From the NCBI GenBank assembly GCA_035513215.1, contig DATKCK010000017.1:1-22905 (forward strand): 22,905 nt of DNA, given 5' to 3'. The DNA is from DATCZB01 sp035513215 (GTDB lineage Bacteria; Pseudomonadota; Gammaproteobacteria; Steroidobacterales; Rariloculaceae). The notes under the pieces are model-generated. The model was not told the DNA's origin, ran no database searches, and saw nothing but the letters and a program-made list of their open reading frames with translations. Made by a program: the position numbers and the translations under genes. Below are positions 15,437 through 22,905 of this stretch, one piece after another (within the stretch, counting starts at the first letter, position 1; every line of letters begins with the position of its first letter).

Positions 15437-17905
15437 TCACTCCTCCCGCAGCAGCGGCGCAGGCTGCGTGCGTCGAGCCTGCTGTGCCGGGCCGAGGCTC
15501 GCAAGCAGCAGAAGCACGACGAGGCCGGCCGTGACGGCCACGGTCACCGTTGCCGGTGAGATTTCACGGGACACGAAGTCGTCCCTGAGCCACGAGACGG
15601 CGATGAATGCGAGCAGCGATCCCAGAACCAGGCCCGGCACGCTCAGAAGCAATCCGCGCACGAAGACGAGGCGCCCGAGCGCGCGGGGACCGGCACCGAG
15701 CGAAGCGCGGATCGCGTACTCGCGCCGGCCGGCCGTGACCAGATAACGTTGCGTGCCGTAAAAGCCAAGACCCGCGAGCACAACGACGAGCGTCGCCGTG
15801 CTGATGGTCAATAGTCCCCTCGCTCGATCAGCCGCAAGCACCTCGCTGCGCAGCTCGCTGAGCGGTCGGACTTCCCCGATTCGAAGTTCGAGATCGTCCG
15901 TGTCGGCAACGCGGACGAGCTCCTGATGCAGGTCCGCCGGTGTGAGCGCCGCCTCGATAACGGCCGTCACGCCCAGCGAACGCATCTGTGACAGAAAGAG
16001 AATCGGGGCGACGCTTGCCGAGGGATGGTCGAACGATACGTCCTCGAGCACCCCTACGACCTGAGCGCCGGGTCCGGCATTGGGACCCGCCCCCATCGTT
16101 ACGAACTCGCCGACGACATCTTCGCGGCCCCAGTACGCCTGCGCGAACGCCTGATTGACGAGGGCGACGTCGGTATCGTTATCCGAGGGCGTGCTGCCGC
16201 TGACGAGCTCGAGGCCCAGCAAGTCGACGTATCGGCTGTCAATCTGGCCGGCACCCACGCGCATGCGGCGCGTCGGATCGTTGGGGTCCGGAATCTCCAT
16301 GAATCCAGTACTGCCCATTCCGGGAACGGGCCTGCCGAAAGCCGCGGCCATGACGCCCGGAATCGCCTCGATTGCTGCCCGACGTCGCGGAAGCTCGGTC
16401 GCCTGAGACTCCATTAGTCGCCTGAACTCCTGAAAATCGTCGATCGAGCTCAACGAGTACTGGACGGCGTACCGGTTGTCCGTTTCGTAACCCGGGTGGC
16501 CGAAAGTCAGGGATGCGAGGTACCAGCCGAACGCGATGGCTGCGCCCGCGAGGGCGCCGGCAATCGATATCTGTACCGTTCCGGCAACTCGCTGGGCGGG
16601 TGTCGCACGCGCAACGACCTCCCGGCTCGAGGTCGCGATGCCGAGACGCTTGAGACCCAGTATCGGGGCGAGCGACACGAGCACGGTCAGTACCAGCAGA
16701 AACGCACCGACGAAGCTCAGCACGCGCCAGTCGAGCAGCGTCACGTTTTGCCACTCGGCGCGCCGCAGGAATGCAAGTCCGCGAATGAAGGTCGTGAGCC
16801 ACACGCTGATCAATAATCCGCCGAGCGCTGCGGCAACGATCAGAACACCCGATTCAGTGGCGAGCTGACGCGCCAGGCGTTTCATCGGCGCGCCGACCGA
16901 CATGCGAATTCCGAGCTCGCGGTGGCGGCGCGGCGCGCGTGCCAGCAGGAACAGGCTGACGTTGGCGGCGGCAACGAATGCGAGCAATAGGCTTGCGACG
17001 AGAAAGAGCTGAAGCTGGCGCTCCGAGTCGCGTTGGACGTTGATGTCGCGCACGAGCCCGCCCATTGCATCGAGTCGTAAGCCGTTGCGCAGGCCGTTCT
17101 CTGCCGGGTTATCCGCATAAAGGTCCTGCATCTCGGTCAGAACGGACTCTGTCGTCGCGCTTTCGCTCCGCCTGCCGATGGCGGCGGACATGGCCATTTG
17201 GGCAATGAAGTTGGCTGGATTCGGAACGCGCGCAATGAGAGCGCCCGTCCTTTCGAACGGCAACCAGATCGACACGTCGTTTCCCATCACGCCCGTCATC
17301 GGCCGGTCCATGACGCCGACGATGCGAAAGTCCCTGGTATCGTCTTCAGACTCCCGGGGTCCGTCGGGGCCGATGGTAAAGATCATTGGCCGCAATTCGA
17401 TCTCGATCGTCTGGCCTAGAGCTTCCTCGCGCCCGCCCAGCTCCTCCTGCCAGTACCGGTACGAAACGATGGCGACCGGTTCGCCTTCATTGTCGTGCTC
17501 GGTCGGCTCGAAACCGCGGCCGAGATGCAACTGTGGGCGCAGGCCGCGCATGAATTCCTGCGTGACGAGCTCGACGCTCGTCGGTTCGCTGACATCCTGC
17601 TCGTCCAGGGTGATTGTCAGGACTCCGACGGCGTTGTTGAGTGAGGCCACGTCGCCCGACATCCGCTCGATCAGGCTGAAAGGCAGTCCTTCAAAGGTCT
17701 TGCCGTCGCTTTGCCCGATCGTCACGAGCCGGTTGCTGTCGCTGAGTCCGGGATGAGACCTCAAGGCCAGATCGACATAGAGCGACAGGAACGCGCCGAC
17801 GAATGCCATCGCGACTGCCACGACGATGATGGCAATGGCGCTCGCGCCCGGGGTGCCGCGATAGAGCCGTGCGGCGTGCTTCAGATCTGCGAGCAGCCCT
17901 TTCAC
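15437..17905 (-). CDS. ADOP-family permease (duplicated FtsX/MacB type), intact
   Basis: 822 residues, close to the usual ADOP length of about 800-900. An N-terminal helix follows DLKHAARLYRGTPG; the first periplasmic core (about 50-280) has FRIVGVMDRP; three TM helices (about 300-430) include the RHRELGIRMSVGAPMKRL loop typical of FtsX domains. A TM helix near 460 opens the second half, with a second core (VALVNQAFAQAYW, VVGVLEDVSFD) and a second FtsX domain with RREYAIRASLGAGPRAL. The family is inner-membrane and related to MacB, but its members are usually found without their own ATPase; the substrate is unknown. The start is GTG with a weak ribosome binding site, 17 bases after the DUF8021-like gene, so the two are probably co-transcribed. 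The following ADOP gene is a pseudogene. Confidence 0.9.
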   Translation of the reverse strand: MKGLLADLKHAARLYRGTPGASAIAIIVVAVAMAFVGAFLSLYVDLALRSHPGLSDSNRLVTIGQSDGKTFEGLPFSLIERMSGDVASLNNAVGVLTITLDEQDVSEPTSVELVTQEFMRGLRPQLHLGRGFEPTEHDNEGEPVAIVSYRYWQEELGGREEALGQTIEIELRPMIFTIGPDGPRESEDDTRDFRIVGVMDRPMTGVMGNDVSIWLPFERTGALIARVPNPANFIAQMAMSAAIGRRSESATTESVLTEMQDLYADNPAENGLRNGLRLDAMGGLVRDINVQRDSERQLQLFLVASLLLAFVAAANVSLFLLARAPRRHRELGIRMSVGAPMKRLARQLATESGVLIVAAALGGLLISVWLTTFIRGLAFLRRAEWQNVTLLDWRVLSFVGAFLLVLTVLVSLAPILGLKRLGIATSSREVVARATPAQRVAGTVQISIAGALAGAAIAFGWYLASLTFGHPGYETDNRYAVQYSLSSIDDFQEFRRLMESQATELPRRRAAIEAIPGVMAAAFGRPVPGMGSTGFMEIPDPNDPTRRMRVGAGQIDSRYVDLLGLELVSGSTPSDNDTDVALVNQAFAQAYWGREDVVGEFVTMGAGPNAGPGAQVVGVLEDVSFDHPSASVAPILFLSQMRSLGVTAVIEAALTPADLHQELVRVADTDDLELRIGEVRPLSELRSEVLAADRARGLLTISTATLVVVLAGLGFYGTQRYLVTAGRREYAIRASLGAGPRALGRLVFVRGLLLSVPGLVLGSLLAFIAVSWLRDDFVSREISPATVTVAVTAGLVVLLLLASLGPAQQARRTQPAPLLREE

Positions 17906-17922
17906 GTCACCGTCTCAGCCGC

Positions 17923-18819
17923 CTACTCCCAGCCCCCCGACCGCAGCTCCACCGGCAGAATCTTCATGAACGCCTCCACGGCGTGGATCTGGCCGTCGTA
18001 GACCTTGAACATTTCCCAGACGGTGAGCTGGTCCCCACCTTCCTGGCGCACGCCCCACGCCATGCGCAGCCAGACAATGCCCATGCGCTCGTCGACGCCG
18101 ATCACGCGCGTCGCAACGTCGCCGAGCCGCTCGAAGATCGCGAGCGACTGCGTCACGATGTCCTCGCAGCCGGGCGCGAACGTGCAATCGGGCCCCGCCA
18201 TCACCTGGCCGTTCTCGTAGCGGTAGGCGTCCGGCGCGAAAGGCGCGTTCACGGCCGCGAAGGTCTGCGCGGCGTTGAGCCCCTCGGGATAGTGGAGCGC
18301 GGCCTCGATCGCGTCCTCGCGTGAGGCGAGCTGCTCCGGCCGCGGGGCGTAGTTCATCTCCTTGCTCGGTGTGCCAAGGCCGTCGATGTTGAAGATGAGG
18401 CCCTCGGCGCGGCTGCGTGTCGCGACGGTCTCGATCTCGGTGATCTCGTGGTTCACGACTTTGAGGCGCGCGACGAGCAGCACCGGCGCTCCCGACTCTT
18501 CAACGATCACGTGGGTCCCGGCCATTCCAGCGCGCTCGTCGAGGATGTCCTGGCGATAGCCACGCAGCCCAGTGACGGTGTTCAGCAGGCTGATCTGCGC
18601 AAGCGGCTTTTCGACGGCGTCTTCGGTCACGCGCACCGTGTCGGCGACCGGCAGCTCGCTGGGATCGTGCTCGAGCAGCGCATGGAGGAACGCGGTCATC
18701 GTGCCGCGCAGACACTCGCGGTCGCAGGGGGCTGATTGGGCCCAGGCGGTCCGATCGGCCGCAAAACCGAGCACCGCGAGCACGCCGAAAGCGAGCCAGG
18801 TCATCGTCTTCTTCCTCAT
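17923..18819 (-). CDS. Secreted DUF8021-like protein (probable NTF2-like fold)
   Basis: 298 residues. A signal peptide ends AWA|Q near residue 28. The mature chain begins CDRECLRGTMTAFLHALLEHDPSELPVADTVRVTEDA, followed by a GYRQDILDERAG segment and ARLKVVNHEITEIETVATR. This order of motifs matches a widespread secreted family I know as DUF8021, probably NTF2-like with the substrate pocket unassigned. C32 and C36 may form a disulfide; two further Cys lie near 214 and 220. The ATG follows a GAGGGGGA site. It is the first gene of the minus-strand unit with the ADOP permease and is divergent from the SnoaL-like gene at 18922. I am sure of the secretion signal and less sure of the family name. Confidence 0.82.
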   Translation of the reverse strand: MRKKTMTWLAFGVLAVLGFAADRTAWAQSAPCDRECLRGTMTAFLHALLEHDPSELPVADTVRVTEDAVEKPLAQISLLNTVTGLRGYRQDILDERAGMAGTHVIVEESGAPVLLVARLKVVNHEITEIETVATRSRAEGLIFNIDGLGTPSKEMNYAPRPEQLASREDAIEAALHYPEGLNAAQTFAAVNAPFAPDAYRYENGQVMAGPDCTFAPGCEDIVTQSLAIFERLGDVATRVIGVDERMGIVWLRMAWGVRQEGGDQLTVWEMFKVYDGQIHAVEAFMKILPVELRSGGWE

Positions 18820-18862
18820 CTTTTCCCCCTCGAGTTACCGAGATCGTCGGGATGACGCGTAC

Positions 18863-18875
18863 GGGATAGTACTAT
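18863..18875. promoter_or_regulatory. Palindromic ATAGTACTAT in a divergent promoter region
   Basis: The perfect 10-base palindrome ATAGTACTAT (18866-18875), preceded by GGG, lies in the 102-base gap between two divergent secreted-protein genes. TACTAT reads as a possible -10 on both strands. No clear -35 was seen, so this is a candidate only. Confidence 0.3.
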
Positions 18876-18921
18876 GCTCGGATCCGGACACAGCGTCGGG
18901 AGCACGCGAGGAGCGAAGACC

Positions 18922-19446
18922 ATGCGAAAAGCGACAATAGGACTGACGGGCGCCGTCGTCGGCGTGCTCATTGGCTTTCTGGTGTCGGGTCTCGGCTTAC
19001 CGTTCGCCTCCGCGCAAACGGCCCGGGACTTGAGCTACGCCGAAGAACGGGCGCTGATCGAGAACCTGCAGGCGCGCTACCTGTTCGCGCTCGATTTCAA
19101 GGATCACGATCTCTACGTGACCACTTTCACCGAAGACGGCATTCTGGACGTCGGCAATGGCGAGGTCGTCGGCCGCGAGGCGATCAAGGCGGCGGTTGCG
19201 AACATGCCCGGAGGCCGCCATCACGTCACGAACCTCGTTCTGCGCATCGACGGCGACCGTGCGACGGGCCGCGCGGCCTGGATGCACACGGGCACGAATG
19301 CCGAGGGTGACATGACGATCGGCGGCTACGGTCACTACGAGGACGATCTGGTCAAGGTGGGGGACGAGTGGCTTTTCGCCAGAAGGAGGATTTACAACGA
19401 GGGCAATGAGGCCTGGGCCGCTCCGCCCGGGAATCCTGCCTGGTAA
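18922..19446 (+). CDS. Secreted single-domain SnoaL-like protein
   Basis: 174 residues from the ATG at 18922, which has a GAGGAG site 8 bases upstream; a longer start at 18874 has none and would put 16 polar residues before the signal peptide. The signal peptide ends ASA|Q near residue 32. One SnoaL-like NTF2 domain follows (IENLQARYLFALDFKDHDLY, FTEDGILDVGNGEVVGREAI, HHVTNLVLRIDGDRATGRA, a closing EWLFARRRIYNE). Similar domains act as ketosteroid-isomerase-like enzymes or ligand binders; no catalytic Asp/His set can be assigned with confidence. It is divergent from the DUF8021-like gene, itself probably of the same fold, and resembles one unit of the triple protein at 10816-12849. Confidence 0.87.
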   Translation: MRKATIGLTGAVVGVLIGFLVSGLGLPFASAQTARDLSYAEERALIENLQARYLFALDFKDHDLYVTTFTEDGILDVGNGEVVGREAIKAAVANMPGGRHHVTNLVLRIDGDRATGRAAWMHTGTNAEGDMTIGGYGHYEDDLVKVGDEWLFARRRIYNEGNEAWAAPPGNPAW

Positions 19447-19516
19447 AGTCGCGAACAGAACGGTCGTTTGCATCGCTGCGGGAAACTCCGGCAAGCCCGG
19501 ATGGCGAGCCAAATTT

Positions 19517-20464
19517 CTACCGTCCGGCACTCAAGTGGCCGCCCGGCCAATTCTCGGTGGCATAGCCTCTGGGCTCCAGGTGGCGCACGGAAGAGTAGAC
19601 GCACAGCCCGTTCTTGCCATTCGACTTCACGTTGTACATGGCTGCGTCCGATTCTCTCTTCAAGGCTTCGATCCCAAAAGGCGGCTCGTCGAACACAACG
19701 GCCCCGATGCTGAGAGTGACTCCTGGTTCGGATCGCGTCATCCCTGCGGACAATACGCTCTGAAGTTTGGACAACACTGCCAACGCCTTTTCACGGTCGG
19801 TGCTCGGCAGCAGGATAATGAACTCATCCCCGCCGACTCGCGATACGATGTCGGTTATGCGTAGGTTGGCCTTTAGTGCCTTGGCGATCGAACGAAGCAC
19901 GTCGTCTCCGTAGCAGTGCCCATAGCGATCGTTGATCGCCTTGAAATCATCCACGTCTACATACGCGACTGTCAGCGGCTGACGGTACCTTCGAGCTCGT
20001 GAGATTTCCAACGTCGCTTGTTCCCCAAACGCCCTTGCGTTCAGCGTTTCGGTAAGGAAATCGGAGCGTGCCAACGAGTGTTCATTGACGAGTGCGCTCC
20101 TGAGTCGGCAGATGATCACCGCAAGCCCGATAAGTACGATTAGTCGCATCGTCGCGTTCCAAATAACTACCGTCGCGCTTGGAACCGTCAGCGTCAACCA
20201 GTCGACGACGAGCCATACGGTTGCTATTCCGAAGGCGAAGATAACGGCGTCGCGGAGTACGCCGGCCTTCCAGGAATAGAGGGCGATCACGGCAAAGTAG
20301 AACAGCGAGAATGTCAGGTCGGGGCCCGAGTGGTAGTCAACCAGGCTGATTGCGAAGACCAGGGCCGAGCAGAGCAAAATCGTCATTGGGTCACGCCAGC
20401 CCCGTCTGTGCTGATTCAATGGTGGGCGCGCGTAGCAAAACGGCCCCATAAAAAAACCATCCAT
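19517..20464 (-). CDS. Membrane-bound diguanylate cyclase (GGDEF)
   Basis: Up to 315 residues. Several hydrophobic segments between about 28 and 120 form a membrane domain with no recognised sensor motif. The GGDEF domain (about 130-290) starts with DFLTETLNARAF, has a substrate-binding VDVDDFKAIND, the active loop RVGGDEF (A-site at 211-215) and an inhibitory site RITD (202-205) exactly five residues upstream. An active, product-inhibited enzyme making cyclic di-GMP from two GTP is therefore likely. No EAL domain is present. A 25-residue tail follows the domain. Starts at 20464, 20449 or 20386 are possible; none has a strong ribosome binding site. It lies 215 bases downstream of the sensor kinase on the same strand, so it may be a target or partner of that pair. 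Confidence 0.9.
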   Translation of the reverse strand: MDGFFMGPFCYARPPLNQHRRGWRDPMTILLCSALVFAISLVDYHSGPDLTFSLFYFAVIALYSWKAGVLRDAVIFAFGIATVWLVVDWLTLTVPSATVVIWNATMRLIVLIGLAVIICRLRSALVNEHSLARSDFLTETLNARAFGEQATLEISRARRYRQPLTVAYVDVDDFKAINDRYGHCYGDDVLRSIAKALKANLRITDIVSRVGGDEFIILLPSTDREKALAVLSKLQSVLSAGMTRSEPGVTLSIGAVVFDEPPFGIEALKRESDAAMYNVKSNGKNGLCVYSSVRHLEPRGYATENWPGGHLSAGR

Positions 20465-20526
20465 CCCTGTTGCGTGAGTCGCCTGCTACACGTACCCGAA
20501 TAGAATATAGTCGAGAGACTGGCTCC

Positions 20527-20565
20527 GAAAAACGAGATTTTTCCTCATCGATACCTCAGGTATCG
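20527..20565 (-). promoter_or_regulatory. Two inverted repeats upstream of the GGDEF gene
   Basis: CGATACC-TCA-GGTATCG (20549-20565; 7-base arms) and GAAAAA-CGAGA-TTTTTC (20527-20543) lie 60-100 bases before the GGDEF start. An AT-rich TATATT near 20505, on the minus strand, could be a -10. The first palindrome is a plausible operator; no regulator can be named. Confidence 0.35.
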
Positions 20566-20679
20566 CTTGCGCTTAGTAATCTGCGGCAACTCGCAGCGAG
20601 CGCACAAAGCACAGCCGATAAGGCGCTGTCTGCCGCCAGGCGGCGCAAGCGTGCTGCGACGCAACGAATCAGAGAGAAG

Positions 20680-22077
20680 CTATCGGGGCAGTGCAACTCT
20701 CACACGCGCGCCACCTTCCGTTCTGTTTTCTATGCTGATACGGCCGCCGTGGCCCTCCACGATTGCCTGAGCGATACTCAGGCCGAGCCCGACGCCCCCG
20801 CTGCGGCGGCTACGAGAGCCCTCGATTCGGAAGAATGGAGTGAAGATATGCGCCAGGTTCTCCGGCGCGATCCCTGGCCCGTCGTCATCGATGCTGACTA
20901 CGATTTCCTTGTCCTGCTCTTCGATCGCCACACGCGCGACCTGACCGTACTTGATAGCGTTGTCGATCAGATTGGAAAAGGCGCGCTTCAGCGCGACCCG
21001 ACGGCACGAATAGAGGATCTGGCTGGGGGTTGGCGTGAATTGGATCGGAGCCCCGGTGTCGCTCAGGTCGTCGCATAGGCTCTCTAACAGGGCGCCGAGA
21101 TCCACGTGGCGTTGCTGCTCTTCGGAAAACGCTCCCTTCGAAAAGTCCAAGACCGTCGTGATCATCGACTCCATGTCATCGAGGGTCTCGAGTACTTTGG
21201 CTCTCTCCTCTGCGTTCGTCATCAGTTCGGCCCGTAAGCGCAGGAACGTTACCGGTGTCCTGAGATCGTGAGAGATCGCCGCCAACATCTGAGTGCGATT
21301 GTCGATCAGCCGACTCAGCCGTTCTTGCATGTAGTTAAGGGCCTGGGACGCTTTCGCAACCTCAACCGGCCCAGTCTCCGGCAACGGTTCGGCACGGATA
21401 TTCTTTCCGAATCGGTCTGCTGCGGCCGCGAAGACTCTAAGAGGCGCCGTGACCCGAGCAACCAGCCAAATCGTCACGGCTCCAACTCCAACCGCGATTG
21501 TAAGAATATATGCACCCGCCAAACGGGGCCAACTCGACTCGATTCGCGGTATGGCGCCAGTGAAGTTAAGCCATTCGTCCTCCTCTAGACCCATCGATAC
21601 GTAGAGCAGGTCGCTCGGTTCTTCAGGGGAATAGCTGTTAGTCGGCATGCGCAGCTCGTTCCGCATGCTCACTGGAAAGTCGAGCGCGGTCGCAGAAACA
21701 TGATCCTCTTTCAGGGACGCAAGCATGCGCTCGGGCGGCCACTCCGGGAATTGCTCTTGTAGAATGCGAATGACATCGCGGACAACACCCTGCTCCATGT
21801 CGTCGATGGACGCGATCGGCGACGGTCCGAGTGACACCCGAAACACCCTGCTATCAGAGCCGCGTATGAGCTCCTCACGCCATTGATTGGGCAATTTCTG
21901 CAGTAGGTCAATGACACCTGCAACCCTCTCCGCGAAATCGATAGCCTCGGTAGAGGCAACGACGTCGTGACGATCGCGGGAATAGATAGCAAAGCCGACT
22001 GCATGGGAGGCCGCGAGCCCTAGGAGAAGAATGAAAAGAGTTTGCCCGGCCAGCGTGCGCGGACCAGAGATTCTCAT
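20680..22077 (-). CDS. Sensor histidine kinase of an OmpR-type two-component system
   Basis: 465 residues with EnvZ-like order: TM1 (about 10-31), a periplasmic domain of about 150 residues without a recognised fold, TM2 (about 186-207), HAMP (208-260), the H-box AAISHDLRTPVTFLRL (phosphorylated H270), and an ATPase domain with the N-box NLIDNAIKYG (369-378), a DDDGPGI G1 box and GGVGLGLS G2 box. All residues needed for autophosphorylation are present. The ATG overlaps the response regulator stop by 4 bases (ATGA), so the pair is translationally coupled. The signal is unknown; the periplasmic domain is acidic and Pro-rich. Confidence 0.94.
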   Translation of the reverse strand: MRISGPRTLAGQTLFILLLGLAASHAVGFAIYSRDRHDVVASTEAIDFAERVAGVIDLLQKLPNQWREELIRGSDSRVFRVSLGPSPIASIDDMEQGVVRDVIRILQEQFPEWPPERMLASLKEDHVSATALDFPVSMRNELRMPTNSYSPEEPSDLLYVSMGLEEDEWLNFTGAIPRIESSWPRLAGAYILTIAVGVGAVTIWLVARVTAPLRVFAAAADRFGKNIRAEPLPETGPVEVAKASQALNYMQERLSRLIDNRTQMLAAISHDLRTPVTFLRLRAELMTNAEERAKVLETLDDMESMITTVLDFSKGAFSEEQQRHVDLGALLESLCDDLSDTGAPIQFTPTPSQILYSCRRVALKRAFSNLIDNAIKYGQVARVAIEEQDKEIVVSIDDDGPGIAPENLAHIFTPFFRIEGSRSRRSGGVGLGLSIAQAIVEGHGGRISIENRTEGGARVRVALPR

Positions 22078-22793
22078 TGGACCACAACCGGAAGCGTGAA
22101 GATGTATCCGCCGCCTCGAACCGTTCTGATTACCTCTGGATTTCGGGCGTCGTCGCCGATCTTGCGCCGAAGCCTGCTGACCTGCAAATCGATACTGCGA
22201 TCGAACGGCCCCCCTGTATGCCCCTTTCGCCAGTCCAGAAGCTGCTCCCTGCTCAGCACCCTTTGAGGGTGACGGATGAAGGTCAACAACAGATCGTACT
22301 CTCCAGTACTCAGGGGAACGACGAGGTCGTTGTCGAGCTCGAGCTCTCGCCGTGCCGTGTCGAGCGCCCAGTTGCCGAAGCGGAACACCTCGGGTCCCGG
22401 CCTGCGTGTATCGTCAGCGGCGTTTTTCGTACGTCGAAGGACGGCCTTGATCCTGGCAAGAAGCTCGCGTCCGCTGAAGGGTTTCGCGACGTAGTCGTCG
22501 GCGCCCATCTCGAGACCGAGCACGCGATCAAACTCTTCGCCCTTCGCCGTCAGGATGATTATCGGCATCAACATGGAACTCGCTCTTAGCTCGAGACACA
22601 GTGTGAGGCCGTCTTCGCCGGGTAGCATCAGATCGAGAACGATCAAGTCGATGTTTGCGGTCTTTAGTACGCGCCGCATCTCGCTGCCGTCTGCCGCCGT
22701 CGTTGCGCGGTAGCCGTTCCTTTCCAGTATTTCCCGTACGACGTTTCGGATATCGCGGTGATCGTCGACAACGAGGATATGCGGTGTACCCAT
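22074..22793 (-). CDS. OmpR/PhoB-family response regulator
   Basis: 239 residues from the ATG at 22793. The receiver domain has acidic D10 and D11, the phosphoacceptor D54 in IVLDLMLPGEDG, T82 and K104 (AKPF). The C-terminal winged helix (about 140-235) has LSTGEYDLLLTFIRHP, a VLSREQLLDW segment and the recognition part DRSIDLQVSRLRRKIG, ending TVRGGGYIF. An upstream TTG at 22868 would add 25 residues foreign to the family and would overlap a TTGACA element, so the internal ATG is preferred. It is upstream of, and overlaps by 4 bases, its kinase. Its target genes are unknown; the GGDEF gene downstream is one candidate. Confidence 0.94.
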   Translation of the reverse strand: MGTPHILVVDDHRDIRNVVREILERNGYRATTAADGSEMRRVLKTANIDLIVLDLMLPGEDGLTLCLELRASSMLMPIIILTAKGEEFDRVLGLEMGADDYVAKPFSGRELLARIKAVLRRTKNAADDTRRPGPEVFRFGNWALDTARRELELDNDLVVPLSTGEYDLLLTFIRHPQRVLSREQLLDWRKGHTGGPFDRSIDLQVSRLRRKIGDDARNPEVIRTVRGGGYIFTLPVVVQ

Positions 22794-22862
22794 TGTCTGA
22801 AGTATACGCTCCGTCAGATACGTGAGGTGCTGACGGCAAGAGTTTCGTCCGGAGGTCGTCCG

Positions 22863-22868
22863 TGTCAA
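22863..22868 (-). promoter_or_regulatory. Perfect -35 (TTGACA) upstream of the response regulator
   Basis: TTGACA on the minus strand, 69 bases before the ATG at 22793. At 16-18 bases of spacing the -10 region (GAAACT/AAACTC) is poor, as in activator-dependent promoters, but this is a consensus match only. Confidence 0.3.
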
Positions 22869-22905
22869 GCATATGGTGGCGTCGGAAGGCTCGAAAAATA
22901 TCCGC

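Noticed and set aside
15437..15746. A plus-strand small gene starting near 15306 or 15362.
   Set aside because: It is antisense to the ADOP permeases, Arg/Ser-rich, and shows no ribosome binding site or domain.
20636..20650. GCCGC-CAG-GCGGC as a terminator after the sensor kinase.
   Set aside because: The stem has only five pairs, and no T-run follows on the minus strand.

Overview
The window is a high-GC, gene-dense stretch from a Gram-negative bacterium. Two lipoproteins, an outer-membrane beta-barrel protein ending in Phe, and several Sec signal peptides show two membranes. The mix of PQQ dehydrogenases, orphan duplicated FtsX-type permeases (ADOP), DUF6152, SnoaL-like proteins and a YceH homologue resembles uncultured Gammaproteobacteria (Woeseia/Steroidobacter-like) more than a classical enteric, but the phylum is inference. 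No rRNA, complete tRNA, CRISPR array, transposase or phage gene was found.

Layout. (1) 1-3580, minus strand: a periplasmic oxidation operon of a PQQ alcohol dehydrogenase with an Asp-x-Asp lanthanide-type signature, a PQQ aldose-type sugar dehydrogenase, and a lipoprotein cut by the window edge. A carboxymuconolactone-decarboxylase-like lipoprotein (3693-4364) is divergent from it. (2) 4407-9702, minus strand: DUF6152 secreted protein, a compact STAND/NB-ARC-like ATPase overlapping it by 47 bases, YceH (apparently starting at CTG), an 83-codon relic of a second PQQ alcohol dehydrogenase, and a CBM9/DUF5916 outer-membrane protein. (3) 9775-13178: signal peptidase I and a secreted protein with three tandem SnoaL-like units on the plus strand, flanked by a 106-base repeat. 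The right copy is the 3' end of a small coiled-coil/membrane gene; the left copy is a gene fragment. (4) 13258-18819, minus strand: a secreted DUF8021-like protein, an intact ADOP permease and a second ADOP permease that is a pseudogene (slipped CG tract plus internal deletion). (5) 18922-19446, plus strand: a secreted single SnoaL-like protein. (6) 19517-22793, minus strand: an OmpR-type response regulator, a sensor kinase overlapping it by 4 bases, and a membrane GGDEF protein; this block looks less GC-rich than the rest.

How it fits together. The left half reads as periplasmic oxidation and envelope functions of a heterotroph using small alcohols or sugars through PQQ. Electron acceptors (cytochrome c), PQQ synthesis genes and an ADOP ATPase subunit are absent from the window. 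The right end is a signalling module. Three relics (PQQ dehydrogenase tail, small-gene tail, ADOP pseudogene) show ongoing rearrangement and gene loss. I do not see an unambiguous new system. The strongest candidates for follow-up are the STAND ATPase-YceH pair and the triple SnoaL protein.
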